Assembly (NCBI GenBank): GCA_964351625.1
Contig: CAYGOV010000007.1
Location: forward strand, 62,001 to 126,000
Source of the DNA: Marinoscillum sp964351625
GTDB lineage: Bacteria; Bacteroidota; Bacteroidia; Cytophagales; Cyclobacteriaceae
Length of the DNA: 64,000 bases
Direction of reading: 5' to 3'
Shown here: piece after piece, positions 36,558-45,576 of the stretch
How positions within the stretch are numbered: the stretch's first letter is position 1
How the letters are laid out: each line of letters opens with the position of its first letter
Notes under the pieces: model-generated
Database searches by the model: none
What the model was told of the DNA's origin: nothing
What the model saw: only the letters and a program-made list of their open reading frames with translations
Made by a program: the position numbers and the translations under genes

Positions 36558-37379
36558 ATGACTCGTCTGGATTTATTTAACAATATATTAGAGAAACGAT
36601 CATTCCTATGTGTAGGCCTTGATACGGATATTCAAAAGATACCCAAGCATTTACTTGATTTGGAAGACCCAATCTTTGAATTCAATAAGCAAATCATACA
36701 TGCCACACTACCGTACGCCGTAGCATACAAGCCAAATCTCGCCTTTTATGAGGCATTAGGCAGCAAGGGGCTGCACTCGCTTGAGAAGACGATGGAGTAC
36801 ATTCCGAAAAATGTATTTACTATAGCAGACGCTAAAAGAGGCGATATTGGCAATACTTCTGACCAATATGCGAAAGCATTTTTCGACAATATGCATTTTG
36901 ATTCGGTGACCGTCGCTCCCTATATGGGTGAAGATTCGGTCAGCCCATATTTCAAATATGAAGGGAAATGGGCAATTATTCTTGCCGCTACATCCAATTC
37001 GGGATCATTTGATTTTCAAGAATTGATCATAGAAAATACAAGTGAAAAAGTTTACGAACGTGTAATTAAGATTAGCTCCCAATGGGGTAATGATGAAAAC
37101 ACGATGTATGTTGTTGGGGCAACGCGTCCTGAATCCCTCGTAGGAATTCGCAGCATCATACCAAACCACTTTTTACTTATACCTGGAGTGGGTGCGCAGG
37201 GTGGCAGCTTGGAGCAAGTGTGCAAATATGGGATGAACAAGCAATGCGGCCTCTTGGTAAACTCATCCCGAGGAATCATCTACGCGAGCCAAGGAGAAGA
37301 TTTTGCAGAAGCTGCAGCAAACGCAGCAAAAGAAGTGCAATTGCAAATGGTTGATCAATTGCGTCATTTAATTGCATAG
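36558..37379 (+). CDS. pyrF: Orotidine 5'-phosphate decarboxylase (PyrF, type 2)
   Basis: ATG at 36558 gives 273 residues; a GTG six codons upstream is less likely. The catalytic tetrad motif is ADAKRGDIGNT, preceded by LCVGLDTD and YKPNLAFYEA, and the phosphate site is LIPGVGAQGG. It makes UMP from OMP. It opens a run of six same-strand genes up to 42502; only the first steps of that run are obviously related to pyrimidines. Confidence 0.94.
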   Translation: MTRLDLFNNILEKRSFLCVGLDTDIQKIPKHLLDLEDPIFEFNKQIIHATLPYAVAYKPNLAFYEALGSKGLHSLEKTMEYIPKNVFTIADAKRGDIGNTSDQYAKAFFDNMHFDSVTVAPYMGEDSVSPYFKYEGKWAIILAATSNSGSFDFQELIIENTSEKVYERVIKISSQWGNDENTMYVVGATRPESLVGIRSIIPNHFLLIPGVGAQGGSLEQVCKYGMNKQCGLLVNSSRGIIYASQGEDFAEAAANAAKEVQLQMVDQLRHLIA

Positions 37380-37441
37380 ATCAGAAGTGCCTATTCAACT
37401 TAATATTTTGTAGGTAAATTGTAAGCATAACCCTGTGCCAG

Positions 37442-38713
37442 ATGGATGAATATTTCTTGCAATATCTATGGAAGTTTCAAAAATTCAACACCAAAGCACT
37501 TAAGCTTACCAATGGTCAAACACTGACTGTTTTCAATACAGGCTATCAAAATCATCACTCTGGTCCAGATTTCCACGAAGCGAAAATAAAAATTGACGAC
37601 TTATTATGGTCAGGATCGGTGGAAATACACTATCACGCTTCGGACTGGATCAGACACCAGCATCAAACCGATAGGGCCTATGAAAATGTAGTGCTCCATG
37701 TCGTATGGATTGCTGATCGAGAAATCACTTTAGAGAGCTCGCCTATCCCCACGCTAGAGTTAAAAAATATAGTCTCAGAGCAACTCGCCACAGAGTACAG
37801 CAAATACATCAACCAACCAGAAACGATCCGATGTGGAACGCAACTAGCCTCAATTTCGCAAATTGAGAAAAGGGCAATGCTCGATCGAGCTATTGCCTCT
37901 CGATTAGAGACGAAAAGCAGTAAGATCATGGCATTGATCAATTCCAATGGTGGCAACTGGGAAGAAGGTTCCTATAGAATACTTGCCTCAGGCTTTGGTT
38001 TCAAAACCAACACTCCAGCCTTCGAGCTACTTACGCAATCGCTCCCCTATTCGATTATCAGGAAATTCTATGGCAAACCATTAGAGATGGAAGCATTGAT
38101 ATTTGGGATGGCTGGATTTTTAGAATCCGACGAAGACCCTTATCAAACTCAGTTGAAAAAGGTTTTCGAGTTTCAAAAAAGAAAACACAACTTAAATCCG
38201 ACATTACGACGACATCATTGGAAACACGCCAAAATGCGTCCCGCAAATTTCCCATCAGTTCGATTAGCTCAATTCGCGGCTTTTTTAGCCCACAACCAAT
38301 CAATTTTTCAGAACCTTATTGCTCTAGATGACAATAAGAAAATGCGAGAAATGATCGGAAAACCTATAAGTGAATATTGGAAATATCACTTTGACTTTGG
38401 CAAACCATCAAAAAGCAAATTGGGAATAGGTGCTAAAAGTATTGAGCTGCTGATGATCAACGCAACCATACCTCTCTTGGTCGCTCATTCGAAATATATT
38501 GCTGATCAAGTGTTTCTAGAAAGAGCTATTGACATACTAGAAGAGATGCCAGCCGAGCGAAATCATATCATTGACAAATGGAATGATTTAGGTGTTAAGG
38601 TTGAAAATGCGTCAGATTCACAAGCCATGATCGAACAATACAACTCAAATTGCTCACACAGAAAATGCCTGCAATGCAACATTGGTATGGTCATACTCAA
38701 TAGGCAATCATGA
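37442..38713 (+). CDS. DUF2851 family protein
   Basis: A 423-residue protein with the DUF2851 N-terminal core: MDEYFLQYLWKFQKF, then NHHSGPDFHEAKIKID, WSGSVEIHYHASDW, and YENVVLHVVWI. The clustered His/Asp/Glu residues could bind metal. It ends in a Cys-rich motif NCSHRKCLQCNIG, which looks like a zinc knuckle. Function is unknown. The next gene starts 4 bp inside its stop. Confidence 0.88.
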   Translation: MDEYFLQYLWKFQKFNTKALKLTNGQTLTVFNTGYQNHHSGPDFHEAKIKIDDLLWSGSVEIHYHASDWIRHQHQTDRAYENVVLHVVWIADREITLESSPIPTLELKNIVSEQLATEYSKYINQPETIRCGTQLASISQIEKRAMLDRAIASRLETKSSKIMALINSNGGNWEEGSYRILASGFGFKTNTPAFELLTQSLPYSIIRKFYGKPLEMEALIFGMAGFLESDEDPYQTQLKKVFEFQKRKHNLNPTLRRHHWKHAKMRPANFPSVRLAQFAAFLAHNQSIFQNLIALDDNKKMREMIGKPISEYWKYHFDFGKPSKSKLGIGAKSIELLMINATIPLLVAHSKYIADQVFLERAIDILEEMPAERNHIIDKWNDLGVKVENASDSQAMIEQYNSNCSHRKCLQCNIGMVILNRQS

Positions 38714-39906
38714 TCTTTCAATTGCTCACCATATCTGGACTGGTGTACCTACTCTATCGTTTCCAGCCTTACGGCAAAGAAAAGCTAATTTATTGGGGCG
38801 CTTTTGTGCTAAAAGCTTTTTGTGCTTGGCTGCTTGGCTATGTTTATCTCGAGTCGCTTCAGTCAGGAGATACGTTGTTCTTCCACAAGCAAGCGAGTTT
38901 ACTTTTTGCGAAGGCAGACGAATCTTGGTCGCTTTACTTTCAGGAATTATTTACGCCACAATACCCTGTTTTCAAAGGTGAGTCCCGAAATGAGCTTTTT
39001 ATTAAAATACTCAGTGTTATTTACATTTTCACTAGCGGCAACTATTGGCTCGCAGCTATGGTTTTTGGGACATTGAGCTTCTTCTCTAGTTGGTATTTGG
39101 TCAATACGATTTCCAGAACTTATCCAACAACTAGACGAGCCGCCCAAATTGCATTTCTGTTCGTTCCATCTGTGGTATTTTGGTCTTCCGGTGTATTGAA
39201 GGACTCTTTAATTTTCTCAGCTATTGGTGTACTCGTAGCGATATTGATCAAGTACCAAGCTTCAATAAAGACCTCCTATCGAGAAGTGATCCTCACATTC
39301 TTGTCATTAATGATATTGTTTTACCTGAAGTTTTACCTCTTTGCGGTTGTAACATTTCTTCTAGCTAATGTGGCGGTTTACTTATTACTGAGGAGAATTG
39401 TCAAGAATAGATCCAGAAGGATTCTAATCCTTGGTTTATCTATTTTCATATTTGGATCACTTGCTACATTTACCAATAGCAATCTAAATTTTGACCATTT
39501 GCCTAAAGTGATATTGGTAAATCATTTGGGTTATGGAGAAAATGCTGATTTTCAATTCAGCGATCTTCAAGCCAACTATCCAAGTTTAATCATCCACTTA
39601 CCTCAAAGCTTAATCGCTGGACTTTTTCGCCCTTGGCCATGGGAATCAAATACTACTCAGATCATAGCTACAGCTGAAAATATGATGCTACTCATATTAT
39701 TGGGATTTAATTCTTACTACTTCCAACATATTAGGCTAGAGTTAAACTCCATCATAGCATTGATTTTCATCATAATCCTTGCCTCCTTCCTAGCTATTAA
39801 TACGCCAAATTTTGGCACGTTGATTCGATATAAAATCGTGTTCTTACCCTTTTTAGCATATCTACTCTTAATCAATCCAATCCAAATATTCTTTCCGAAA
39901 GAATAA
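38710..39906 (+). CDS. Polytopic membrane protein, possibly glycosyltransferase-like
   Basis: A 398-residue protein with about ten hydrophobic segments and few soluble parts. VFWSSGVLKDSLIFSAIG in the middle resembles the loop region seen in multi-TM proteins of polysaccharide loci. No catalytic motif can be named. It overlaps the DUF2851 stop by 4 bp (ATGA) and is followed by a NeuD-type acyltransferase, so a role in surface glycan assembly is possible but unproven. Confidence 0.7.
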   Translation: MIFQLLTISGLVYLLYRFQPYGKEKLIYWGAFVLKAFCAWLLGYVYLESLQSGDTLFFHKQASLLFAKADESWSLYFQELFTPQYPVFKGESRNELFIKILSVIYIFTSGNYWLAAMVFGTLSFFSSWYLVNTISRTYPTTRRAAQIAFLFVPSVVFWSSGVLKDSLIFSAIGVLVAILIKYQASIKTSYREVILTFLSLMILFYLKFYLFAVVTFLLANVAVYLLLRRIVKNRSRRILILGLSIFIFGSLATFTNSNLNFDHLPKVILVNHLGYGENADFQFSDLQANYPSLIIHLPQSLIAGLFRPWPWESNTTQIIATAENMMLLILLGFNSYYFQHIRLELNSIIALIFIIILASFLAINTPNFGTLIRYKIVFLPFLAYLLLINPIQIFFPKE

Positions 39907-39942
39907 CGTAATGCGTAACTTCGCAGCCTGATTTTCAACAAC

Positions 39943-40581
39943 ATGGAAAAACCCGTAATCATATTTGGAGCCAAAGGAATAGGCAAAGCAGCATTGGAAA
40001 TTTTCAAAAGCAACAATGTGGTTGTCTATGGATTTTTGGAAGATGACGCTACCCTTCATGGTAGTGAAATAGATGATGTCACCGTCCTTGGAAAAACAGA
40101 CGATCATGGATTTGTAAAGCTCATTGGTCAAAAGACAGAGGCATTTGTAGCTACAGATGACAACACGCTTCGTAAGCAGCAGGTCAAGCATTTGATGGAA
40201 ACACGTAAAGTGATGCCTACGAATGCGGTTCATCGCGAGGCAACCATTTCCAATTCAGCTACAATCGGTCATGGAAATTTCATCAATGCAGGTGTGAAAA
40301 TAGGCGCTGATACCACTATCGGTCAGCATTGCATTATCCATACAGGAGCCATTATAGAACACAATGTTGCGGTGGAAGATTTTGTGCAAATCGGAGCTGG
40401 CGCGATCATCAATACCAATGTAGAGATAGCCAAGGAAGCATTTATAGGCAGTGGAGTGGTAATTGTAGCTGGCGTGAAAGTCGGAAAAAAAGCAAGAATA
40501 GGTGCTGGATCTGTGGTCATAGCTGATGTAGCTGATGGCGTCACTGTCTTTGGCAACCCTGCTGTGAAAGTCGGCAAATAA
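39943..40581 (+). CDS. NeuD/PglD-like sugar O-/N-acyltransferase
   Basis: A 212-residue protein: N-terminal Rossmann-like PglD domain (PVIIFGAKGIGKAALEIF), then left-handed beta-helix hexapeptide repeats from about residue 95 (for example ATIGHGNFINAG, VQIGAGAIINTN, AFIGSGVVIVAG). It should transfer an acetyl group from acetyl-CoA to a nucleotide-sugar or glycan sugar. The presumed active-site His is in CIIHTGAIIEH. Confidence 0.88.
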   Translation: MEKPVIIFGAKGIGKAALEIFKSNNVVVYGFLEDDATLHGSEIDDVTVLGKTDDHGFVKLIGQKTEAFVATDDNTLRKQQVKHLMETRKVMPTNAVHREATISNSATIGHGNFINAGVKIGADTTIGQHCIIHTGAIIEHNVAVEDFVQIGAGAIINTNVEIAKEAFIGSGVVIVAGVKVGKKARIGAGSVVIADVADGVTVFGNPAVKVGK

Positions 40582-40655
40582 GTATATTGAGTGGGGTTAG
40601 CCCCCAAATTGAAAATACCTTTGGTCAAAACACCTTGCCGAAACAAGGTTTAGTT

Positions 40656-41621
40656 ATGAAAGAAGAATATCTAGTACTCCTCTACTATTGCTATGCTCGG
40701 ATCGAGGATCCTGAGGTATATCGCGAACAGCATCACTTGAGATGCTTAGAATTAAATCTCAAAGGCAGAATAATTATTGCAGAAGAAGGTCTCAACGGCA
40801 CTGTGTCGGGTCTTCGTGAGGATTGCGAGCAATATATGCTTTATGTAAAATCTGATTCACGCTTTGCCCAAACTGAATTCAAAGCCGAGCCCGTCGAAGG
40901 ACATACTTTCACTAAGATGCACGTCAGGGTAAAACCTGAAATCGTGCATGCCAGCTTGAGACATATAGACCCTAATGTGAAAACTGGTGGGTATATAGAA
41001 CCTGCAGAATTCAGGGAGATACTGAGAAACCAATCAGATGACACAGTGATTCTGGATGTTCGCTCCAATTATGAACATGAGGTTGGGAAATTCAAGAATG
41101 CCCGGACTTTAGACATAGAAAATTTTAGGGATTTTCCAGAAAAGGTAAAAGAGCTAGAAGCCCTCAAAGACAAAAAAGTAATTACATACTGTACTGGTGG
41201 AATCAAATGTGAAAAAGCAAGTGCTTACTTACTAGAGCAAGGCTTCAAAGATGTGCACCAATTGCATGGAGGCATCATCAAATATGGCATAGAAGCCGAC
41301 GGAGAAGATTTTGAGGGTAAGTGCTATGTCTTTGACAACCGCATCGTAAAAGATCTCAATAAGGTAAATCCTTCCGTAATTTCAAGATGCTACGTGACTG
41401 GAGTGCCGAGTGATAGAATGGTAAACTGCGCCAATCCTCACTGCAACCTCCACATACCAATGAGTGAAGAAGGTGCGGAAATTTATAATGGTTGCTGCTC
41501 AGAGGTGTGCATGAATAACCCTGACACTCGTCCTTATGATGGAACGGGGTTTTACCAGAAAGAAATGAATGGCTACAACCCATTCAGAGGACTGAAAAGA
41601 AAACCAGTCGAGGAAAATTAA
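40656..41621 (+). CDS. trhO: tRNA uridine(34) hydroxylase TrhO (rhodanese-like, YceA)
   Basis: ATG at 40656 gives 321 residues; an upstream TTG at 40587 only adds non-conserved residues. The acylphosphatase-like N-terminus carries RIIIAEEGLNGTVSG, the rhodanese domain has VILDVRSNYEHEVGKF and the catalytic Cys in TYCTGGIKCEKA, and the tail is Cys-rich (CYVTGVPSDRMVNCANPHCN). TrhO makes 5-hydroxyuridine at position 34 of some tRNAs. Confidence 0.92.
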   Translation: MKEEYLVLLYYCYARIEDPEVYREQHHLRCLELNLKGRIIIAEEGLNGTVSGLREDCEQYMLYVKSDSRFAQTEFKAEPVEGHTFTKMHVRVKPEIVHASLRHIDPNVKTGGYIEPAEFREILRNQSDDTVILDVRSNYEHEVGKFKNARTLDIENFRDFPEKVKELEALKDKKVITYCTGGIKCEKASAYLLEQGFKDVHQLHGGIIKYGIEADGEDFEGKCYVFDNRIVKDLNKVNPSVISRCYVTGVPSDRMVNCANPHCNLHIPMSEEGAEIYNGCCSEVCMNNPDTRPYDGTGFYQKEMNGYNPFRGLKRKPVEEN

Positions 41622-41641
41622 GATCTAAAAGATAGATAGCC

Positions 41642-42502
41642 ATGTCACACAAAATATCTGAGACAGATCTCATCGTCAACCCTGATGGGAGTATCTATCA
41701 CCTCAATCTAAAACCAGAAAATCTTTCGGAAAAAATCATCACGGTGGGTGATCCGAGTAGGGTACATCGAGTATCTCGTCATTTCGATAGCGTAGAATTT
41801 GAGATGAACAAGCGGGAGTTCATTACCCATACAGGCGTTTATAAAGGAAAGAGAATTACCGTGATTAGTACTGGCATGGGTACTGACAATGTGGAAATCT
41901 TAATGAATGAGCTCGATGCGGTATTCAATATTGATCTGAAAACGAGGATACCAAATAAGGAGCTAAAGAAACTGAAGATTGTAAGGGTTGGAACTTCTGC
42001 GAGTATTCAAGAGTCAATCCCACTAGGTGCCCATGTGATGAGTGAATATGGCATAGGGATGGACCCTATGGCTCATTTCTACCAAATGGAAATGAGCAAA
42101 GAAGAACTTGTAATCTGCGAGAAACTTCAGAAGGCTGTCGGTTTGAATTATCTTCCTTACTGTGTGAAAGGCTCAGAGGAATTATCTGATAAATTCAGAA
42201 GTATAACTACTCCAGGAAATACGGTCACGTGCCATGGGTTTTATGCGCCACAAGGGCGTGAATTAAGAATACCAATCAAGTATCCTGATCTCATAAAGGA
42301 CCTCAACTACTTTCATGTAGGTGACTTTTGGTTGACAAACCTTGAAATGGAAACTGCGGGTTACTATGCTTTGGCGAAATTTCTTGGGCATGAAATGATT
42401 AGCCTAAACGCAATCGTTGCAAATAGAATCAAAGAAAAATTCTCCGATGACCCCAATAAGGTCATCGACGAACTGATCTTCAAAGTGCTAGAAAATATTT
42501 GA
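41642..42502 (+). CDS. Nucleoside phosphorylase (uridine phosphorylase-like)
   Basis: A 286-residue protein of the PNP/UDP family: IITVGDPSRVHRVSRHFD (phosphate site), VISTGMGTDNVEI, and LTNLEMETAGYYALAKFLG, where the EMET glutamates bind the ribose. It cleaves nucleosides with phosphate to salvage bases; a pyrimidine substrate is suggested by likeness to uridine phosphorylase and by pyrF upstream. Last gene of the pyrF run. Confidence 0.85.
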   Translation: MSHKISETDLIVNPDGSIYHLNLKPENLSEKIITVGDPSRVHRVSRHFDSVEFEMNKREFITHTGVYKGKRITVISTGMGTDNVEILMNELDAVFNIDLKTRIPNKELKKLKIVRVGTSASIQESIPLGAHVMSEYGIGMDPMAHFYQMEMSKEELVICEKLQKAVGLNYLPYCVKGSEELSDKFRSITTPGNTVTCHGFYAPQGRELRIPIKYPDLIKDLNYFHVGDFWLTNLEMETAGYYALAKFLGHEMISLNAIVANRIKEKFSDDPNKVIDELIFKVLENI

Positions 42503-42509
42503 GGTATGC

Positions 42510-42794
42510 TTACTTTTTTGAATCTGAAAAAAGAGTCTCAACCGCTTTTTTCAACTCACTAAGTGCTACTGTAAGATGAGTTTTGGCATCCTGCCATTTA
42601 TCACCATTTTTATCCTTGTATTCCGCAAAATCTGCTTCAAGTTTTTCTTTTCGCTTTTTTAAGTCAACAATTTTCTTGTCCACTTCTATCTTGACATCTC
42701 CTTTTGCTTGTTTGGTATCTATGATGAGTTGGTCGATTTTCACTCCAAGCTCTGAGAGAATTTGTTCTACTTGACCTTTTGCTTTCTTTGCCAT
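42510..42794 (-). CDS. Small charged coiled-coil protein
   Basis: With ATG at 42794 the product has 94 residues (a longer frame to 42854 is unlikely). It is rich in Lys and Glu with heptad-like hydrophobics (VDKKIVDLKKRKEKLEADF), so it should form a coiled coil. There is no signal peptide. It may act as a small scaffold or a DNA- or membrane-associated helper; function is unknown. It is divergent from the histidine kinase gene. Confidence 0.65.
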   Translation of the reverse strand: MAKKAKGQVEQILSELGVKIDQLIIDTKQAKGDVKIEVDKKIVDLKKRKEKLEADFAEYKDKNGDKWQDAKTHLTVALSELKKAVETLFSDSKK

Positions 42795-42895
42795 GTTGCC
42801 ATGATTATGTTCTAGGTTTAACTGGAAATTACTGATAAGGCAATCCAATTCCAATCAATGAGCTATACATTTGGTGTCTTAGTAAAGTTCCAAAG

Positions 42896-44470
42896 GTGAA
42901 AAACAATTCGAGCAGACTTATTCTCATTATCGTAGGCACCATCTTATTGCCTATAGTCCTCTATGTCATTTTTGAGATATCGTCAATATCTGAGGGTGAA
43001 GAAATGATAGACAAAGTATATACTGAACAACTCGATGCTATTATTTTCTCAGTCAACCAATACTCCACGGATAATATGGAGGGTATCCTGAACAAAATAA
43101 GTAGCCATTTAGACAGCAATCTTCAATTCAAAGGCGATCCAACTTTTTTACTCTACAGTAATTTCAAATTACTTTTTTTTCATGATGCCAGCTCAACGAA
43201 AAGCAGCTTCCACCTTGCAAAGGAATTTCCCATTTCTGATTCATCAATCCGTGAATTACAAGACTCCTTGTTCAACGACCCTGTAATGCTGAAGTCACTA
43301 AAACAGCTCTTGCGGTATTTGGATGGTGGCTACAGGAAGATCGAACCAATAGGCACAATTGTCATCAATGGAGAAAAGCTTCAGGTTGTACACGCAGTTC
43401 TACAAGTAGATGAAAGAAAAATTTATTTCACCGGTCTACTTAGTATCAATGGATTTGCTAATGACATATTAGCACCAAGACTTCAGCAAATAGCTCAAGA
43501 GGACCTTGTGATTTCTCTTACCTCTCTCAATGATGGTGAAACTATCTATCAGACTGACACATTATCAAAAACAACTCTTTTCAAAAAACGCATGTGGCTT
43601 TTCCCTGAGTTGGAAGTAGGAATTACATCGAAGAAACAGACTGTGAAGGAATTAGCTGAAGAAAGAATGACCAGAAACCTATTGGCTGCAGGACTTCTAA
43701 TCACACTCTTGATATCTGGATTTTTTCTTATCATAAGAAATTTTAAACGCGAAATGATCCTAGTACAGACCAAATCCGACTTTGTATCAAACGTTTCTCA
43801 TGAGCTGAGAACGCCACTTTCACTGATCAGCATGTTTGCCGAAACGATCTATCTTGACAGAGTCAAAAGTCAAGAGAAAAGAAAAGAATACGAGGAGATC
43901 ATACTTAAAGAGACTAACCGACTTACAAATATTGTCAATAAGATTTTAAATTTCTCACAGATAGAAGCGAACAAGAGAAACTATCACCCCACGGCAATTG
44001 ACATAAATGAGGTTTTAAGTGAGCTCCTCCATGATTACTCATTTCATATCCAAAATAATGGATTTACTTTTAGTCAGTCACTAGATGATCAACTACCGAA
44101 AACACTACTAGATAAAGATGCTCTCTATGAAGCTTTGGTGAACCTTACTGACAATGCTATCAAGTATAGCGAGGACAAAAAACATCTCAATTTTCTAACT
44201 GGCCATCGTGACGATAAAGTGTTTGTGGAAGTAACAGATCAAGGAATTGGTATCAAGTCAGATAAGATTCATCAGATTTTTGATAAATTTTATAGAGTCA
44301 CTGATGGCAATGTACAAAATACACGAGGAGCAGGACTGGGGCTTTCTCTTGTGCATCACATAGTGGAAGCACATGGAGGGGATATTGAGGTCGAAAGCAA
44401 GATTAGCGAAGGAAGTACTTTTAGGTTGGTTTTTAAAGCAATAGAAGATGTCGAGAATACTCATAGTTGA
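42896..44470 (+). CDS. Membrane sensor histidine kinase
   Basis: A 524-residue kinase: TM1 at about residues 5-28, an extracytoplasmic sensor of roughly 230 residues, TM2 at about 262-282 (LLAAGLLITLLISGFFLII), then DHp with H302 in SHELRTPLSL and the ATPase domain (N box LTDNAIKYS, G1 VTDQGIGI, F box FDKFYR, G2 RGAGLGLSLV). The start is GTG. It overlaps the regulator gene by 23 bp, so the pair is co-translated. The signal sensed is unknown. Confidence 0.93.
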   Translation: MKNNSSRLILIIVGTILLPIVLYVIFEISSISEGEEMIDKVYTEQLDAIIFSVNQYSTDNMEGILNKISSHLDSNLQFKGDPTFLLYSNFKLLFFHDASSTKSSFHLAKEFPISDSSIRELQDSLFNDPVMLKSLKQLLRYLDGGYRKIEPIGTIVINGEKLQVVHAVLQVDERKIYFTGLLSINGFANDILAPRLQQIAQEDLVISLTSLNDGETIYQTDTLSKTTLFKKRMWLFPELEVGITSKKQTVKELAEERMTRNLLAAGLLITLLISGFFLIIRNFKREMILVQTKSDFVSNVSHELRTPLSLISMFAETIYLDRVKSQEKRKEYEEIILKETNRLTNIVNKILNFSQIEANKRNYHPTAIDINEVLSELLHDYSFHIQNNGFTFSQSLDDQLPKTLLDKDALYEALVNLTDNAIKYSEDKKHLNFLTGHRDDKVFVEVTDQGIGIKSDKIHQIFDKFYRVTDGNVQNTRGAGLGLSLVHHIVEAHGGDIEVESKISEGSTFRLVFKAIEDVENTHS

Positions 44471-45137
44471 AGACGAGCCTAATATCCTAATGGGACTCAG
44501 AGACAATCTTGAATTTGAACAATTCGAAGTGACTACAGCTACAAATGGCCAAGAAGGGTTGGATTTAATCATCTCTGAGAGATTTGACTTGATCCTGCTC
44601 GATGTAATGATGCCTAAAATGTCTGGCTTTGATGTCTGCAAATCTGCGAGAAAGGCAGGTATTGTCACACCTATCATCTTCCTTACTGCCAAAGGTGAAG
44701 AAATAGATAAAGTCCTAGGATTGGAATTAGGTGCAGATGATTACATCACAAAGCCCTTTAGCTTAAGAGAGCTCTTAGCGCGAGTAAAAGCTGTGCTGCG
44801 TCGCTCTCCTCAACTCGCAAGTGGTGAAAAATCTACCACGCTTAATGTAGGATGCCTCACAGTAGATTTTAGTCATTATGTGGCTACACATTCCGAGCAA
44901 GGTGCGTTAAAAATGTCTCACAAAGAATTTGAAGTACTTTCCTATCTCTACAAACATCAAAATGAAGTTGTGAGTAGATATAAACTATTAGAAGAAGTAT
45001 GGGGATATGACTCACAACCTACTACACGTACCGTTGATAATTTTATCTTGAAGCTTCGTCAGAAAATAGAACTTAACCCAAATGAACCCATCCATATTCT
45101 CACCGTACATGGAGCGGGATATAAATTGATTATTTAA
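44448..45137 (+). CDS. OmpR/PhoB-family response regulator
   Basis: A 229-residue regulator: receiver domain with phospho-acceptor D52 (ILLDVMMPKMSG), T in FLTAKG and K in ITKPFSLREL, then a winged-helix DNA-binding domain (MSHKEFEVLSYLYKH ... TRTVDNFILKLRQKIE). It is paired with the kinase upstream. OmpR-type proteins bind tandem direct repeats 10-11 bp apart; such an array lies 1.2 kb away at 46272-46318 and may be its target. Confidence 0.94.
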   Translation: MSRILIVEDEPNILMGLRDNLEFEQFEVTTATNGQEGLDLIISERFDLILLDVMMPKMSGFDVCKSARKAGIVTPIIFLTAKGEEIDKVLGLELGADDYITKPFSLRELLARVKAVLRRSPQLASGEKSTTLNVGCLTVDFSHYVATHSEQGALKMSHKEFEVLSYLYKHQNEVVSRYKLLEEVWGYDSQPTTRTVDNFILKLRQKIELNPNEPIHILTVHGAGYKLII

Positions 45138-45154
45138 TTGAAATGAAATTTTAT

Positions 45155-45176
45155 GGGATTTTTATCAATCCCTTTT
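45155..45176 (+). terminator. Weak terminator after the two-component pair
   Basis: A 6-bp stem GGGATT/AATCCC (45155-45160 and 45167-45172) is followed by TTTT, 18 bp past the regulator stop. Short, so of moderate confidence. Confidence 0.4.
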
Positions 45177-45203
45177 GATTTTATAAAACCTCCACTACCT
45201 TTC
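45174..45203 (+). promoter_or_regulatory. Possible promoter of the acidic protein gene
   Basis: TTTG at 45174-45177, then 18 nt, then TACCTTTC at 45196-45203, near the Bacteroidota consensus, 16 bp before the ATG at 45220. Confidence 0.35.
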
Positions 45204-45219
45204 CTCAAAAAATCAGCCT

Positions 45220-45576
45220 ATGCAACCCCCAAAACCACGGGTAATTAAAGATTTCGAAAAATTAGAAGAGCATTTGCAAGAGCAAATTAAACTGGTGTAT
45301 CCCTATGGGTTCCATGAATCGCTCATTCACTTTTACAATAAAGAGGGTAAAAAAGTGTCTGCGCTGCCTTTTGAGACAGATGAGAAATACTATATGATCC
45401 GAATGACTGTGGCTGAGGCAAAAGCAATTATCGAAGATGACACTGATTTCGATGATGATGGCAACCTTAAAGAAGAGATCAAGGATGATTATGAGAACAA
45501 GTACTCAGATGTCGAGTATGTAACTGATTATCTCAATGATGACGCTGAAGGCGGAGATAGCGATGATGAGGATTAA
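45220..45576 (+). CDS. Small acidic protein of unknown function
   Basis: A 118-residue cytoplasmic protein with a mixed N-terminal half (IKLVYPYGFHESLIHFYNKE) and a C-terminal tail very rich in Asp and Glu (ending GGDSDDED). No family is recognised. The start of the SOD-like lipoprotein gene lies inside its last codons, so the two are probably coupled. Confidence 0.65.
   Translation: MQPPKPRVIKDFEKLEEHLQEQIKLVYPYGFHESLIHFYNKEGKKVSALPFETDEKYYMIRMTVAEAKAIIEDDTDFDDDGNLKEEIKDDYENKYSDVEYVTDYLNDDAEGGDSDDED

Noticed and set aside
38682..39076. Alternative plus-strand frames across the membrane-protein gene
   Set aside because: They lie inside the 398-codon frame, have unlikely Cys/Arg/Ser-rich content and no start context.
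44448..45137. Calling the response regulator PhoB and the TGTCA repeats a true pho box
   Set aside because: The kinase has a large extracytoplasmic sensor and no PhoR-type PAS is evident, and no phosphate genes (pst, phoU) are in the window. Only the OmpR/PhoB family can be supported.
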